A stretch of DNA of 64,000 nucleotides from Lumnitzera littorea (GCA_024138015.1 JAMXBB010000007.1:70764718-70828717), one strand, 5' to 3'; numbered from the stretch's first letter, positions 46,180-58,960 are shown. Notes: generated from the letters alone by a model not told the origin. Program-made: numbers and translations.

Positions 46180-49010
46180 TAAACAGCTTCTCTCTCTCAC
46201 ACTTAGGCCTCCCTCTTCTCTCGAAAAGTTGGGCTATCTAGAAAATCAAGGAAGCTTAGGATAATATTAGGATAATTAGCGAGCATCATTTTCCTTATGA
46301 AGCAAGCTGATTCAGTAGAGATGTCCTCTAGCTTATCCAACTACTTCTTTATTAGTTGAAAATCAATAATGGCTTTCTTAGCAACGATGTCGCTAAGAAC
46401 CTCCCCACTCTCTAATTTGGAGACGAGCTCCTCCATCTCTAAAGCTCACCCTTGGAATTCCTTGATTTGTTGCTCCAACTTTACCTTTCAACCAGCCAAC
46501 TCCAACGATGTGGCTTTGGTGCTATTACATTATAATGCCTTCATTGCCAACTCAATTTGCAATTGAGAAATTGACACCTTTAGCTTAGCATTCTCTCTCT
46601 TAAGGCTAGCTTTGGCTTCCCTCGCCTTGTCTAGTTTTTGAAAGAGTGGGTCTTAGTCCTCTGCTTATCTTTAAGCTAAGCCTTTAGGTTGCTGGCCTTC
46701 TTAGCGATGTCTTCAGTAATAGACTTCTCTCTCTCCACATCCTTTAATCTCCTGTTGAGCCTAACCACCTGCACATAAGAGTGATGTAGGCACTGGTTAA
46801 CATTGATAAACTTATCCAAATATTTATTGGAAGAAGACTCTAACTCTTGCAGGTCCTTCTCAACTCTATGCAATACCTCTCGAAAGCCCTTTATCTCTTT
46901 TCATACAATATCATAGTTACTCAACTGGAGCAATACTTAGCTATGGTACTACAAAAAATAAAACATAAAAAAATAAATGGTGTAAACTAAGGTTAGACTA
47001 GCAACAACAAAGGAGGATATCAATTATAAAAGACAAAGGCTTACCTGCTAGATGAACGAGCTCAAGTAGCCTATTATCTCCATAGGATCGCTACCTCCTA
47101 CCCTCGATAACTCTTCAAGGATGGGCCAGTAACTAAGGGTATAAAACCCTAGTGAAGCTTGATAGCTTAGAGTTGGATGCTATAACATAACGTCATTGCC
47201 TCAAATCTCCCACTTTAGCCTTAAGAGCTTCCCCCTAACCTTTTTGTTTTCAGCTTCAGAAGTGTGAAGGCAGAGCTCTTCACTTTGGGAGACGTATGAT
47301 ACATCCATCAATGAGTATGGCTCAATCCTTAGGAACCTGAACTTGTTTAAGATATCAAAAAATTCATCCCCAAGTTTATCAATGCACTTATAGGCCAGAG
47401 TCGTCGGCTACTTGTATAAGTACACTCGACTTAGGGGCACCTTCATTATTGGCTTCTGTTTCTTAGCCCGAATGCTACATCCCTTGTAATCGGGGGGCCT
47501 TCCTTTTCTACCCAGTTACATCGAATGGGGCATTAGTTTTGGCTCCCCCCTCTTTACCCTTGCAAGAGGAGCAAGCATCACCATGTTTAGGTTGTTAGTG
47601 CTGACGGGTTCATCTTCTATTGCAATAGGCATAGAAGTAAGGATGAGGAAAATGGAAAGAAGAACGAAGCTTATAAGATCAATAGCCAACGACTCTACTT
47701 GAGGACTTAAAGGAAGTCCTTAAGGTAGAGTAGCCAACCCGACCTTGATGGTCTCCCTAACCCTTAACCTCAATCCTATGGCCTTACCATTAGGGTAGGA
47801 GGTTTGTATGGTTGGCTTTGACCTAACCTACTAATAGCTCATTAGCTTGTCCACTAAGGGACAAAGAATCCTCTCAGCTAGTCTCATGCTTACAAAGAAT
47901 CAAGCAAGTAGTAAGGAAAAATAAAACAAAGCAAAGACAAAATAAAAAGCATTACCATTCACTAATTCTACTGTCACCAGCATAGACAAAGAAGATCCCA
48001 CCTTCTATTCCTTCTAATGATGTTATACGAAGCACAACTTTATACAATTAGATGAAGCAGTACGTAAAAAAATGAACATGTGCCTTCAGCCTACTTCTCC
48101 ACCACAGTTTTCTTCATGTTGGGGAAGAGCTCGGAGATCAGATACTTGAAGTACCTCTCGACCATCTCTACAACATTAATTTCATTGCCATGTCTAAAGG
48201 TTATGAAGGCTTGGATCTCCCTTACGGCCTTAGCATCATTGGGCCCTGGCTCCTTTTAGGCCCTTGTTCAGACCAATTCGGTCCATTTAGTCCACAAGTT
48301 TGCCTCATCTAGCAGCTTAACCATTAGGTAGTAATCTTACCAACCTTTAACGGAGTTTGCAAGGCTACAAAATAGCTTCCTCTTCAAACGAAGCCGGATG
48401 TACGGCTACCCGCCTATGCTTTTCTACGTGTAGAAGGGTTTGAAAAGTTTGGGAATGACCCTTGTCTGTAGGTATTCACACAGTAACAGGAAGACCTTCA
48501 ACACCCTTCATCCATTGGGAAAGACCTATGTTGGACTACATCGGTGGAAATTGAAGAGGTCCTTCTCAAAGCTGCTTAGAGGGAGGTGTTGCCCGTATTC
48601 CAAGCATTGTTCAAAGAGGACGAAGCGCCCTTCTATTAACAGGGGTAGCCTTTCTTCCCTCGTTAGCACCCATATTCTCCAGTCGTGAACCGACCTAACT
48701 ATAAAATTGCTTAACACCTAGCTAAGAGTAGAGGCCTTGCTCCTGCTAACTTAGTTGCTTAGGCGTTTGCCTGTCCTAAGTGCTTTGAATAAGTCTTTAG
48801 CCGATAGCAAGGGAGTGTATACATAAGTATCCCTTAGGATAACATTGATAAGTCTCACCCTATCCAATGCCTCCATTGTTATTTTGGTAGCATCATCTAT
48901 CTGTGTTAACAAAAGTGACTTCGTCCTCTCCTTCAGGAAGAAGATCACTCCTCGTGGTCTTGGAGTTGGTAAGATTGTATTTTGATGCATTTGATGGTGT
49001 CTTACATGTG
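46180..49010 (-). pseudogene. Antisense gene of element F (PF04195-type 'putative gypsy type transposon' protein)
   Basis: On the strand opposite to gag-pol, the N-terminal part gives RDTYVYTPLLSAKDLFKALR (about 48840-48780), then PLLIEGRFVLFEQCLEYGQH and LPLSSFEKDLFNFHRCSPT (48630-48530). This is the 'F...F..GL.LPL..F..D.L' signature of the plant family Pfam names Transposase_28. Further down, ERYFKYLISELFPNMKKTV lies near 48165-48110. The C-terminal third is a coiled-coil (KDLQELESSSNKYLDKFI, LNRRLKDVEREKSITEDIAK; 46865-46700). Its function is unknown; antisense genes at this place are known in Tat elements. Stops and frameshifts make it a pseudogene. Confidence 0.75.
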
Positions 49011-49950
49011 TTGGTTGACATGATCAATGAAGAAATGAGAGTGAAATCTAAAGAAAAGTTTGCAAAGAAGATTGAGGGAGCAAAAGAAAGTGGAATTTAT
49101 AGTAGAGAAATTGCAAAAGAGTAGTCTGTCAAATTGTGGTTCTTATATATACCGAGAGTCATGGAAACTATATCGATAATTATAGGGATTTGAATAAGCA
49201 CAAATCCCATGAAATGCTACGATATAGAAGTATGGAGTCAGTTTTGATTGAATGGCCACGTTAAAAAAACAAAACGCATGTAGCCGCATGTTAGTTTGCT
49301 ATGATAGGATACTTATCACATTACATTAAATGCACTAAAAATGAGTGCAATAAAGTTATAATTTAAAAAGTTACTTCCATAGGAAGTTTTCTCAAGGTCC
49401 CTCCAACTTTCACTTGCTCAATACCCCAATGATACTACACCTCGAATCGAATAAATTATGCCTACTCAAGTAATAGTGAGCTCAGTTCAGTAGAATTTAC
49501 TGGGTGCTTCTACCTTACGATTTTAATGAGACACAACCTATTATGTTCTTACCTCGGCTTAGAGCACCTACTTGAAGTTGTGAAGTCTTCACCTTGGTTT
49601 GCCTCTCTAGCCTCATAGACACATGCTTTGCTCTAATCTGATGGAAGGCCAACTACTTAGACCAAGGAAGTTAGACCTTTCATATTCCACCTCAGAGCTA
49701 TCATACTCATCTCTACCCGAAAGGTAGTTTGATTGGATATGTCGTACCTCCTCAACCCTTCTGCTAGTCAACTCAAACGTCTTTACTTCGACCTTATGTC
49801 AACCTAAACCTCTCCACCTCAACCCCATGCTAGCTCAAATATCTTCGCCTTGGACTTTCACTTGACTAGATCAACCATACACCTGAGAAGCCCAATTTTC
49901 CCTTCTCCGTGCCTTTACTATAGTAATGAGATATTTAGGGGGTGGTAGTG

Positions 49951-49964
49951 GGGTGGGGAGGGAG
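49951..49964 (+). other. Polypurine tract of element F
   Basis: GGGTGGGGAGGGAG lies 6 bp upstream of the 3' LTR, the place where plus-strand DNA synthesis is primed during reverse transcription. Confidence 0.65.
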
Positions 49965-49970
49965 TACAAG

Positions 49971-50484
49971 TGTTGATAGGGCCTTTTAGGACATGGGCTT
50001 CTCAAGCTCCTCCCAATCTCTTTAAGCTCATTCCTTATGACAAACTATCCTCGGCCTAAGCCTAGAATGCAGCTTACCATACTATGGTAAGCCTCCAATA
50101 AGTAAAAGACTCTACATAAAGCCAATAGACTAAGTCTACAACCACTTCCTACTAATCTGGACCACATCAAACACCATGATCCTACTCTTCGATACTTATA
50201 GAAGTGACTCTACGCACTAATTGCTCTCTAACTACTGGCACTATTGCTTTATAAATACAAAATTATCTCACAATGGTAAACTACTCGATACATTAAATAC
50301 TGAAACCTGCTAATTACTCTCAAGCTCTTGTCTTTTCAAATACTTACAACTAATTTAAATATCGGAATAGCAATATCGAATAACCTCCAAGCATTCTCTC
50401 GTTGTGTTCTTTTTTGTAGGCCTTATCACTCATTCGAAGTCCAATTCCTCTTCAATCAATACTGGCAAGGTCTTTGAGATGACA
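49971..50484 (+). repeat. 3' LTR of element F
   Basis: 514 bp, TGTTGATAGGGCC to GATGACA, collinear with the 5' LTR over its full length and differing largely by transitions. It retains TATAAATA at 50250-50257. Confidence 0.92.
50250..50257 (+). promoter_or_regulatory. TATA box in the element F 3' LTR
   Basis: The context is GCTTTATAAATACAAAA. The 5' LTR counterpart is TTTGTAAATACAAAA, which would weaken the element's own promoter, whereas this copy would direct transcription rightwards into 50.5 kb. Confidence 0.5.
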
Positions 50485-50732
50485 AAACCTATTATTTACT
50501 GTAATACTATATACACTATAACACAAAATCATCCATTGTATTATATATTTATATTTTCTTTAAATATGCAAAGATTCCAAAATATCTGTTGAAAAGAAAG
50601 TACGGTATGACTTTTTAATCTCGTAGGCTTGACCGTTGTCTTTAGTTGCTCGCCAAAAGATGAGATCCTCAGCATATCCCTTTCTCAATATTTCTCCCAC
50701 AATTTCTCTTTCCGTATTGCTGTTACACTTAC

Positions 50733-50842
50733 ACAAGGCTAGCTGTTTTGGCACAATTGACAATCGCCGTAGTTTTCCCATTATCAATTCTCCGACTTAA
50801 TCCTGAAAATGGACGCCGGAGGTTCAAAATTTTCAGCGTCAT
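50733..50842 (-). CDS. Possible first exon of an unrecognised host gene, next to the element F 3' LTR
   Basis: On the minus strand a leader containing AGGGTTTCGGGGGTTTTAG (about 50915-50895) precedes an ATG at 50842. It opens 37 basic, Ser/Arg-rich codons (beginning MTLKILNLRRPFSGLSRR), which look like an organelle-targeting presequence. The frame ends at a stop that overlaps a consensus donor GTGTAAGTG, so an exon 50842-50733 with donor GTAAGT is plausible. A second minus-strand frame covers 50787-50560. Any continuation would run into element F at 50484, suggesting a gene broken by the insertion or a duplicate fragment. No protein family is recognised, so this is a weak call. Confidence 0.22.
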
Positions 50843-51892
50843 TTTGTCCTGTGTGGCTGTGATGTTCGACAGGCTCTCGGTTCTTGCCTGATTACATCTA
50901 AAACCCCCGAAACCCTACTCCGATATGGATTTCTTCCCAACCTTATAAAATGTGCTTTAACATCTTTACAAATAATCCTTCTAAATTCACTATGCATATT
51001 ATCCCGAACTTATTCAAGTAAACTTTAAAACTCCTTGATATTGGTTTTTCTTTTTTTTTTTTTTCAAAGAAAAAGAGCAAATATCTTACAATTGTCAATA
51101 CATTAAGAGGTTAAGGATATTAAAATAACTGTTTTCCTAAAGTTATAAATCAATAATTGTTCTTATCTTTTTAAGAAAATCTAGATAATGACCACTATTG
51201 ATTTATAATATTAGGAAATCTTAAGAAAACACATTTTGAAGAAACAAATGCTAGCTATATGCTTAACACCAAAATTAAAAAAAAAAATCGATTAATTTTG
51301 AAGGGTCTAAATCCGATGTTAAAAGATTAGTTTGTAAGTTTAGGATCTTTTACATTTTCCCATTTATTTTATTTATCTATTTATTTATTTTTATTTTTCC
51401 CACAAACTTCGTATTTTAACCTACTCACATGATCATCTTATTGAGTAGTTACTTTCGACGAGAGGTTTGAGGATATCGAAAACCAACGGATATAAATTCT
51501 TTTCATGAAGTGGTCCTGAAAAAATTATATTTTTTAATGAAGTTCTTGATTTTCTGCGGTAATCCACTTGCGTGAATTCTTATTTACTTGTCTTATTATA
51601 CTACATACCTTCTTTTAAAAAAAATAATTATAATAAGAAACCTTTTATTGTTGAGAAGAAAAAAAAAAAATCTAGTACTATTTCATTTATTTTTGAAGTA
51701 TTCAAGGTATTGACCCTGCTTGGTCCTAATATGAGCAATAAGACGACTTTCGGCATCAGATGCATAATTGACGAATGGGCTTTCATCTAAATAACTGAAA
51801 GCAGTTAAAGCAAGAATTATAGAAATTATGTCCAATGTTTTAGCTTGTGAAATCAAATTTTGTTGTGCATCCATGCGGAAGTGTTATCGTGG

Positions 51893-52310
51893 GAAAGTAA
51901 TAGGGATTAAGTATAATACTTAATTTTAAGGGTTTCCTTCACTTATTGAGTTAGTATTTTGGGTTAAGCTCTCACCTTAAACTTGTATCGTAACATTTTA
52001 TGCTCTTGTTTAGAGGCCAATTCCACAAAAAAGGTAGCCTAAAAGAGGAATGATTTAAGAAAAGGTTATGTTGACGAAGTATAATGTGAGTCGTCCATAA
52101 TGAAAGTTATTTAGAGTGGATAATTTAAAGTAAGCCAATATAAGCATTGACTTTCAAAGAACAATAGTGATATTGCAATCTTACATAGGAAGGTTGTATG
52201 GACTAAGTGTGATTTTAAGTTTAAGGAATCCTCCTACCTTATTAGACTAGTTTTTGGGTTAAGCTCTCTTGTTAAGCTTACATTGTAATAGGGGGCCACA
52301 CAAATCAATT
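51893..52310 (+). repeat. Two diverged direct copies of a TTTTGGGTTAAGCTCTC-containing sequence
   Basis: The first copy (about 51893-52000) contains CACTTATTGAGTTAGTATTTTGGGTTAAGCTCTCACC. The second (about 52195-52290) contains TACCTTATTAGACTAGTTTTTGGGTTAAGCTCTC (both are longer than quoted motifs need; the shared core is TTTGGGTTAAGCTCTC). Each ends in a TTGTATCGTAACA/TTACATTGTAATA-like box. The layout resembles the 'cttattgagctagcttttgggtt ... ggtatcagagc' sequences of small plant retroelements. Confidence 0.45.
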
Positions 52311-55300
52311 ATCATAGTGCAAATATCCTAAAGTAATCAAGGACAAAAAAATCCATTGCTTAATTTGGGGATAAGAAACAAAGAAATCAAGAAAGCAAGT
52401 TTAGTACGTGTAGAGGGCCATTTTAGTAATTGGGATTTTAACCCAATTTAACACCATGGATTGATATCTTGAGATAGTAACAAAACTTGAGAAATCGGTC
52501 CATTTAGGGATGTTTTAGTAAAATCTGACTTAGTAAGCTTAGAATGGGGATCCCCAAATTGGATATTCAACTTTTGGCTTTGCTCGATTATCTCGTGCAC
52601 AAAAAGTAGACTTAAAAACAATTCCTTTTGGCTTATTTAGGCTTTATTTGATCCTATTAGGCCTTAAGAAGACTTAGTTGATCTTTAAGTCAAATAATAA
52701 TGATAATAGGTTTTCTTTTGCCAACAAAAGCCTTAAACATACTTAAGCCTATATCAAAGCTCATGAAGGGTAAAAGAGAGGATAAGCTTCAACAAAAGAA
52801 CTCAATCTCAGCCATCTACTTTAAACCCATCCGACAAATAAGATTAACCTTTAAACTCTACAAATAAGAGTCTTATCTTCTCATTTGATTCATTTAGAAT
52901 ATTAACAAGCTTAAGATAAATATTAAAAGTTTGTTGAAACTATTTCAGAGAAGATCAAATAGACAATTCACCAAAAACACTTTAAGAATGATCAAGAATA
53001 ATGAGTTCGATCAATTGTTATATGCGTGCATTTAAGATATCAAGTTTACCTATTCATCCTCTCATATTTCTTTTTAACAATATCCCTTCACGTGTCATCA
53101 ACTTAAAGCATCTCTTAGATTGAGCAGCATATCTGTCGCATGTGATTGGTCAACTACAGTAAATCCACATATAGTATGTCCTAAAATATATTGAGCTAAA
53201 AATATGTATCCTTTTTTATACGTAAAATCTTAATACAAATCTACATAAAGGCAATTAACTTACGGTAAATACATACATTCAAGAAGATATAATAGGAAAA
53301 AAAATTGATAAATGAAAGACTGAAAAACCCTATCTAGGTCGACCAACCTCTTTTTTTCTTTTATCGAAGGGCAAATAAACTATATGTCAACCCAGTCGAT
53401 CGGCTATTGGCTTCGCTCGGCCTTCAATGCAAATGTTCAATTTTGACTTGATTTCACATTTTACAGCCTCCAGTCTCCTGGATCCGTATATCATCCATTC
53501 ATTGTATACTCTGCTCCACCCTGGCATAGAAAAAAGTTGCAGTTCAACGAAATTCTTATTATTTTTCAATTAGTGTGTGGTTTTCAATCTACAACCAAGT
53601 TTGATAAGACATAGTTTTCCATAATTCACTTATTAAAGATTTCATTATTCAATACATACATACATATATATATATATACACAAAATTTTGCCTCGCACCA
53701 ATCATCCGCCGGGAATAATAATAATATTAAAGCACATTTTGAGATAAGATGTGTGTGTCTCCTAATTCATTATGTTGAGCTAACCATAAAGCTGGAGTTA
53801 ACCATTATTTGGCCTTAATCATCGTCGTACACAGCGGTCAATTCATGGTCGGTCAAGGATTAGGACACTAAAATGACCATTATCATGTGTATCTTTTTTG
53901 GACTTCGCCATTAATTATCTCATTCCCTGTCAGATATGATCGTATCTGATGAATTAAGGAGGGATTTTAGAAAACGCAGGTTGAACTTGGTATTCTATTA
54001 TATGTCCAACATGCTTCCTGGTTCCTATATCCTATAAATTTTAATATATATCAATTATTAGCATTTTAATAAATCCAATGTGCACTCCAACTCAGCTGAC
54101 AAGCTAACATAATTAAATCAAATACTTCGGAATTTGTAATTCTACAAAAGAATTAAGAGTCATTACTTGGGCCTGTTATCATATCTAAACCAATACATAT
54201 ATAAGATCGGGATTTTTATTGAGTGTTATGAATTTCCTATAAATACAACTTAAGTTCTATGAGGTAATAAATAATATTGCTTGGTTGACTGGTCAATCCA
54301 ATCCTAGATTGGCAAGGAAACTAGTCAAAGTTGCCTCATTGACTTGCATAGACAATTACCCTTGAGAACCCAATTAAATCGATCAAATCGAATCGGTTTC
54401 TTATAAGACCCAGCCGTGTTGTTCGGGACATAATACATAATTTTCTCTCTTTTTTTTTTCCTATTTTAAGAATGAAATAATTTACTACAAAAATTAACCT
54501 AGATCTAATAAAAATAAAAAATAAATTGTAAAAGGTTCTCAATTTTTAAATCTCACGAAGGTAAATAATTTCACTAATTCATATGTAAATATAAATTATA
54601 TTTTAGTATTTGAAGCGATCCTAGTTTAATTTTAGTTTGAACCTCTTGACCCTTAACCTCTTATTGTTCCTTGGTCAACCTTCTAGTGTAAATAGGACAA
54701 CATTGATACTGAATATGTTCAACTTATCCTCTGTAAATTTTATAGAAATATAGTTTTATCATATCATATTCTCTATTATCTTGTTTGATATGTAAGAATG
54801 GTTTAGAATGGAATGAAATAGGATTGCGGTTTTGGTTTTTTAATGTTGAAGTCAAAAGCCTAATTAATCAAAATTGGTGATTCAAGGGAATCACAACTCT
54901 GACTATTAAAAGTGCATCCATATATAAGGAAATAGAATAAAATTTGAAATTACAATTCTAATTCTACTCACTCGTACAAAATATAACATGTATGTCAAAC
55001 TTACTTGTAGACCTATTTCCATTCCCTCATTATTAAGGTACACCGGAAAAATTGCCCACAACATACATCAACTTTTTCACAGTTTTCCATCTGATCTGAT
55101 GATCCCACACTGCTCCTATGGAAGTGCTTTCATATATAGCATATATATCACCCACAAGATTATCAAGATATATATTTTTCTAGAAATTGAAAGCTTTAGA
55201 TCATGACACCTATAGATATGTATATTCTAGGGGTATAAGGTTTTAAGTAGTATTTGGAGCATAACACATCTTTAGTACTTCAGGGACCACAATGTCTCTT

Positions 55301-56389
55301 GAGAGAGGAAGAGAGAGGGAGAGCTAGGGCAAGTATATACATATATTTGTGTGTATGTATATGTATACATGGGTCCATAATGGAATTGAGATGAGTGTCA
55401 TGTAGTAGAAAGGATCATGGCCCGTCAGATATGCAAGAACCGACTGAAAAGTAAGTAAATTTGGAATTTCTCGATACTACTGACCCCAACCCATGATGAT
55501 ACCAACATTTTTCTTTCACACACGTCCCATTCCACGTCCCTATTGCCAACATATACCCTAGCCCGAGTGATTACTAAACCACATACGTAGCCAACCTAGG
55601 GATCTTAATAATTACGTCTTTTTTCCCTCCCATCAATTATTAACTTAAAATTTTTTTTCTTTTATTTATCAAGGATATGTGCCACCAAAAAAGATATAAC
55701 CTTATCATATCCTCGTCCGTTTCCTTACAAAGAGACAAATATTCCATGTTATAAATGTTCCTTACCTAGGGTTTCTCTCTAGGTATTTTCAGATCAAGTA
55801 AAAACCGAGGCTGTGTGTACTGTATATTGTGCCAGCACAACTGTTTCTAGCTTTTTGGTTACATCTTATCTGGGATTTTTTTGCTACCGGTGGAATCAGC
55901 CAATTAATGCATTTTTTCAAATTATCAAATGGTTCTTCTCAATATAAATCTTTTTTTTTTTCAATTTATGATTCAATGATTGAAATTGTATAGAAATTTG
56001 AATAATTCTATGATATCATTTTAATGTCATTTACTTCTTTATAATATTAACTATTAATTATGAACAATTTTAGGGGCTTATCCTATATTTTAATAGAATC
56101 AATTCTGTTTTCCATTCTATCATTCATTATTATTTTCTTAAATTTAACCTACTAAATTTATAATTTATTTAATGATTTATATTTAAAATAATATAAATCA
56201 AAAGTGAGGTAGTTAGTGAGATAAATTTCATAAAAATAAGTATAGAATCATAAAAAAATTATTAATTATACATAAAAGTATTTTAAAGAAATAATGTAAA
56301 TTTAAAGAATTCAAATCCTTTATAAATAATCTTGAGTATAGTGATATAAATAATATGCATGTGTAGATGTGAGTTTTTCTCTACCAATC

Positions 56390-56413
56390 ATATATATATA
56401 TATATATATATAT
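56390..56413. repeat. (TA)12 microsatellite
   Basis: Uninterrupted TA run. Confidence 0.95.
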
Positions 56414-56639
56414 TGATTGAAGTAAGTATCTTTTTTTTCATTGGCCTTGGTTTTTTGGAAATGAGATAGACAACCCACGTCCTAGAGCTAGCTTGGACAA
56501 CTTTATTGACAAAGACTGTTTATTGTATGAAGGAAAAGCCTGCAATCATTACCCCTGGATTTTGAGTCCTCAAATTTCTCTTTTTTCTTCTAATAAATAT
56601 AGGTATACTAGCGTTTAAGGATTTCTTTAATCTCCGTTC

Positions 56640-56900
56640 ATAGTTGGAGGAAATTCAAACATCAGCTCTTCTGCCTCCCCACATACCACAGTGCATTCTT
56701 GTAGCCACATCGTCAGCAACCACGTTAAGCTCCCTAGGAACCTGGGAAACGCTTGAAATTTCTTCTTCTATGGGCAAGATAACTTTTCACTACAAGCTAT
56801 CGGATTGTTGTAAAATATTTGAGTTAGAAATGTCATTCAGTAGAAGTACAACCGCCCGATCTCAACACATGAAAATTTTCCTAAGAACAAAAACATAAGC
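56640..56900 (-). pseudogene. RNase H-like retroelement remnant
   Basis: One minus-strand frame reads VPRELNVVADDVATRMHCG at about 56750-56680, preceded by an Ile/Glu/Ser-rich helix. It resembles the end of the plant RNase H-like (RVT_3) domain, where 'VPRE.N.VAD.LA' is characteristic and the Asp is catalytic. Such domains are common in LINE-derived and cellular sequences. It is only about 60 codons and out of frame with its neighbours, so a remnant is likely. Confidence 0.5.
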
Positions 56901-57679
56901 CCTAATAGATAGCTTGCAACTTAGCTAAGAGGAGGTTCTTAATCATGAGTTTTACATAAAAGAACCTCTATACGCGCGTACAAAATTAAAAAATCGACTC
57001 AAGGAGACATTCTTCACAACCTAAACTAGCAATGTCCGCATCACCTAGTACTCCCTAAAAAACCGATCTACTAAGTGTCTAAAAGGTGTACAATCAATTG
57101 CATCTTCCCAAGGTTATTTTGCTTTGAGGCAAACCCTTCTACATCACTTGTAATGCCATGAAATCAAAAGGGCCTTCACAATCCACTACGTATTCCACTC
57201 AAGACTTCCCTTTTGGCTATGTGCATTTCTACTAAGTTTAGATTTTCTTAAAACGTTTGATTAGGTTTAGAAAAATTTCCAAGTATAAAAATTTTTTAAA
57301 ATCTGGCAAAGTTCTATTTGTTTTTGTATTATCTAAAAATCTATATAACCTATTGAATTCCTAAGTACGAGTCCTATACACACCCATATACACTTCAACA
57401 CTTAGCCATAATAGCCTTCAACATCCTAAGAGGCTCTTAAGCCCAAACACACAATCAATTAAGCTCCACATGGACTTAAATAGTTTTAAAAGGTTTGAAA
57501 TTTAAAAGTTACATATTTAGATAACTGGGGGCATCAAAAACCCGGAATTAAACTTTAAAACAAAAATTAGAAATATGACAATCCAACATTACTCCGCATC
57601 ATCTACAAAGCTCTCACTACGTACTTTAAGTATGACTGCTGAATGAACTTTGCATTAAGCGCATCCGGAGGATCATTTC

Positions 57680-58960
57680 TATGCCTCAATCGTCTTCTTG
57701 TCTTGTATTCTTTGTGACTCTCCTCCTATTTGCTGCTAAAGACTCCTCCCTCTCGATCTGGACAACTATCCACTTCAATATCTTCTACCATCTTCAGCCA
57801 GCGAAATTTGTCCTTCACATTACCTATCATCTATTAGACTTATGGTTGTTTTATTTTTTGTTGGATAATGGAACCACTATAAAAACTTCTTTCAATGATC
57901 ACCGTGTTCCAAACGTGTAACCTCCATCCCTTTCTATGAAGTAGCTAGCCCTCTATCTAGTATTTATTGGTCTAGCCTTCCTACTCTAGCACCAACTTAA
58001 CCTAAAGATCCTAGATCGAGCCCGCTTTAATATGCTCTAATACTTCTCCAGGCTCTTGATCCCCAACCTCTTTGCCAAAAGTACTAGTTTTCTTTCTTAA
58101 CACTTCTTCCTTTAGACCCACCTCTTCTTCGGATGGCTTAGGTCTAGTAAGTTCCTTAGGCACCTCTGCCTTCCCTTTCTCTTTAGGCACTTCTCGTGCA
58201 TTTTGATCCACTCCCCCTTCGCTATGGGTAGTAAGTTTCCTCAACTTTGTCCATCAGCAACTTGCACAGAACACAAAATCTTGTGGGCCCAACCAAGATT
58301 ACAGCTAACTAGGACTATATATTGTTATTGTCCTCCATAATCACGAGGCAGTTTGGTGATGGGACAATTTGAACTTTTGCTTAATCGAGGAAGTCCATGA
58401 TAATAACTAACTCATAATTATTTAAAGAGATCATCTCGATTTTCATCTTACCCTTCCATTAACTTGCCTTAAACTTGATATCTTACACTATATCGGTAGC
58501 AAGGACTTTTTCTTAATTCACAGTTTTTTGCCTGTAGTTGCCTTTCTTAATTTTGATTCCCAACTTTCTATAGTTTCCTTAGATATGAAAAGGTCAGTTG
58601 CGCCAATATCTACTAAGGCATACCATCTCTGACTTGCAACAAAGGCCTCCGTATACGTAAAGCTTCTTGAGTCCTTAATAGGCTTTACTTCTTTAACACT
58701 CCCGACTTGAAAATGATTTAGGGTGCTTCCTTATCCTCTTCTACAGCAAAAGTTGACAACCTATTTAGAACGAGATAATCTCTTGCTTTATATGCTCCAG
58801 CACATTGAAAGCAAGGATGTTTCTTCTTAGATGCCAAGAGAAATCACAAGGAAACCGAGAAGGAGTTCGCTTGGATGGGAAGCCTTTCCCATTTGAACAA
58901 AATCGAGAAGAAGGTTTCCCCATTTGAGAAAGCATCACTAGATTCAAAAGACATGAGATG
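57680..58960 (-). pseudogene. Gypsy gag zinc-knuckle and protease remnant
   Basis: On the minus strand a Ser/Arg/Lys-rich stretch (58947 down to about 58830) precedes CFQCAGAYKARDY (about 58815-58775), a zinc knuckle whose His and last Cys are both Tyr. The protease follows: YALVDIGATD (near 58620-58590; DTGAT with Thr to Ile but Asp kept), LGIKIKKGNYRQKTVN (about 58565-58520), then a decayed DYELVI-MDFLD segment near 58420-58380. The rest to 57680 is Lys/Glu-rich and degenerate. Order and motifs fit a gypsy gag-protease like that of plant chromoviruses. No LTRs were identified around it. Confidence 0.8.

Larger units (their letters stand above)
36879..50484 (+). mobile_element. Element F: complete-length Tat-lineage Ty3/gypsy retrotransposon with antisense gene
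   Basis: The order is 5' LTR, PBS, gag, [inverted LTR insertion], protease, RT, RNase H, [LTR-like insertion], antisense gene, polypurine tract, 3' LTR, with a perfect AAACC duplication. The Gag and protease sequences and the TGGCGCC-type PBS are those of the Tat lineage. An additional gene on the opposite strand between pol and the 3' LTR is known from Retand/Grande-type Tat elements. Integrase was not recognised and may have been lost. By eye the LTRs are about 75-80% identical, so the insertion is old. Confidence 0.9.
36874..50489. repeat. 5-bp target-site duplication AAACC flanking element F
   Basis: AAACC lies at 36874-36878 and at 50485-50489, directly outside the 5' and 3' LTRs. The exact match shows that the two LTRs belong to one insertion 13.6 kb apart. 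Confidence 0.9.
50990..56600. other. AT-rich intergenic DNA with scattered remnants
   Basis: Contents noted: two related blocks at 51893-52020 and 52195-52310, a minus-strand frame of 60 codons at 53387-53569 of better complexity than most but unrecognised, (TA)n at about 53658-53678 and 56390-56413, a short palindrome TCAGATATGATCGTATCTGA at 53930-53949, and a GA-rich run at about 55299-55323. None supports a gene. Confidence 0.45.

Noticed and set aside
53387..53569. 60-codon minus-strand frame (with MPGWSRVYNEWM) that could be a host exon
   Set aside because: Residue composition is plausible, but no family is recognised and no splice partner exon is evident.
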